Source: Mesorhizobium sp. LSHC420B00 (GTDB lineage Bacteria > Pseudomonadota > Alphaproteobacteria > Rhizobiales > Rhizobiaceae). From it: DNA of 36,761 bases. The notes under the pieces were generated by a model. It saw only the letters and a program-made list of their open reading frames with translations, ran no database searches and had not been told where the DNA came from. How positions within the stretch are numbered: the first letter of the stretch is position 1; each line of letters begins with the position of its first letter. The stretch spans positions 47,844-84,604 of the forward strand of contig NZ_AYVY01000015.1 in assembly GCF_000503055.1 (NCBI RefSeq), given 5' to 3'. This document shows positions 35,831-36,761 of this stretch, in pieces. A program made the position numbers and the translations under genes.

Positions 35831-36761
35831 TGCACCTTGACCGTCGGCACCACCGACAGCCCTGGGCCGAGAAGCACATCGGGCGGCTTGTCGAAGACGA
35901 TCTTGACCGGCACGCGCTGCACCACCTTGACGTAGTTGCCGGTGGCATTTTCAGCCGGCAGGAGGCTGAAGGCGGTGCCGCTGCCGGCCTGGATGCTGTC
36001 GACGCGGCCATGGAAGGACTTGTTCGGGTACGCGTCGATATCGATGTCGACCGGTTGTCCCTGCCGCATCAGGTCGAGCTGCGTCTCCTTGAAATTGGCC
36101 CTCACCCAGACCTCGTCGGGAACGAACATCATCAATACCTGGCCGGGTTGGGCGTAGGTGCCGTCAGCGGCCGAAATGCTCGTTGCCCGCCCGGCTGCGG
36201 GTGCTGTGATGGTCGTGCGCGACAGCGTCGTGCGTGCTTGCTCCTGGCTGGCTTTGGCCTGTTCGAGCTGCGCCTCGGCGCTCCTGGTTTGTGCCTGCAA
36301 GACCGAAACCTGGCTTTTTGCTGAGGCGACATTGGCCTCGGCACTGTCCAGCGCGGCCTGATCCTGACGCAGCGTCGATGCCGCTTGCTGCGCCTGCTGC
36401 TGCGTTGCCGTGCCCTTGGCCAGGAGTTCGCGATTGCGTTGATCCTCTGCCTTGGCGAAATCCAGCGCTGCCTTGGCCTGTGCAACCTGCCTCTGGGCAG
36501 CGTTCACCTTTGCGTTTTGAGCCTCGATCTGAGCGGTGACATTGACGATTTCGGCTTCGGCCGCGGCGACGCCGGCATCGGCCTGCTTCAGATTTGCCTG
36601 ATAGTCGCTGTCGTCGATGCGCAGGAGGACATCACCTGCCTGCACGTGCTGATTGTCGCTAACCGCCAGCTCGGTAATGCAGCCGGCGATTTGGGCGCCG
36701 ATCGTCACCGTGCGGGCGTCGATGAAGGCGTCGTCGGTCGATTCGTACTGGCGAGCGTTCA
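35827..36761 (-). CDS. emrA: HlyD/EmrA-family membrane fusion protein, partial
   Basis: Periplasmic adaptor linking the EmrB-like permease to an outer-membrane channel. The reading frame stays open to the right edge (NARQYESTDDAFIDARTVTIG), so the N-terminal membrane anchor lies outside the window; a GTG at 36708 is not the true start. The visible part has the first half of the lipoyl domain (IGAQIAGCITELAVSDNQHVQAGDVLLRI), a long alanine- and glutamine-rich coiled coil of about 130 residues, the second lipoyl half (TITAPAAGRATS), and a beta-barrel with WVRANFKET and GNYVKVVQRVPVKI. It is co-transcribed and overlaps the emrB start by 4 nt. Confidence 0.92.
   Translation of the reverse strand, partial: NARQYESTDDAFIDARTVTIGAQIAGCITELAVSDNQHVQAGDVLLRIDDSDYQANLKQADAGVAAAEAEIVNVTAQIEAQNAKVNAAQRQVAQAKAALDFAKAEDQRNRELLAKGTATQQQAQQAASTLRQDQAALDSAEANVASAKSQVSVLQAQTRSAEAQLEQAKASQEQARTTLSRTTITAPAAGRATSISAADGTYAQPGQVLMMFVPDEVWVRANFKETQLDLMRQGQPVDIDIDAYPNKSFHGRVDSIQAGSGTAFSLLPAENATGNYVKVVQRVPVKIVFDKPPDVLLGPGLSVVPTVKVQ

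Noticed and set aside
1..36761. CRISPR arrays, tRNA or rRNA genes, insertion sequences, att sites
   Set aside because: I saw no spaced direct repeats, no tRNA-like cloverleaf, and no transposase or integrase reading frame. This was by eye, so short degenerate remnants could be missed.

Overview
The window is high-GC, densely coded DNA whose gene content fits a rhizobial alphaproteobacterium (Hyphomicrobiales), most likely Mesorhizobium or a close relative. Pointers are an alphaproteobacterial FlaF, an acetylpolyamine amidohydrolase close to the Mycoplana type, an EcfG-like promoter, a palindromic repeat of rhizobial style, and the transglutaminase/ATP-grasp/alpha-E gene set. The genus is inferred from gene style, not from a marker gene. 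I see no tRNA, rRNA, CRISPR array, insertion sequence or prophage.

Layout. 1-2916 (minus) is a three-subunit molybdenum hydroxylase operon (FAD, 2Fe-2S and Mo subunits), cut by the left edge. 3055-5206 (minus) holds an MFS exporter with a soluble C-terminal domain and an isolated flaF. 5731-6918 (plus) is a bacterial TMEM43-like membrane protein. 6940-15069 looks like a polyamine or amine scavenging locus: an acetylpolyamine amidohydrolase (minus), then on the plus strand a YtcJ-type amidohydrolase, a complete spermidine/putrescine-type ABC importer (ATPase, two permeases, binding protein) closed by a strong terminator, and a NylB-like serine hydrolase. 15190-17502 is Tex. 17741-18931 is glutaryl-CoA dehydrogenase, preceded by a 73-bp palindromic element and followed by a possible small RNA.

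19382-26063 is the most interesting block: a 1123-aa transglutaminase-DUF2126 protein, an 803-aa fusion of a circularly permuted ATP-grasp with an alpha-E domain, and a second transglutaminase, closely packed and co-directional. Comparative genomics has suggested that such sets make and cut amide bonds in peptides, but I know of no defined substrate. It is followed by a type IB topoisomerase with a putative general-stress promoter (26173-27291), a YciI-like protein overlapping an ECF42-type sigma factor (27378-29011), and an ALDH7-type aldehyde dehydrogenase of lysine catabolism (29195-30706). A convergent wHTH-type gene is broken by a one-base frameshift (30766-31657).

After a poorly coding stretch (31658-32339) comes a translationally coupled pair of a nucleotidyltransferase-fold protein and a metallophosphoesterase (32340-33897) of unknown role. 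A 59-aa proline-rich protein and an EmrAB-type drug efflux pair (minus) close the window, with EmrA cut by the right edge.
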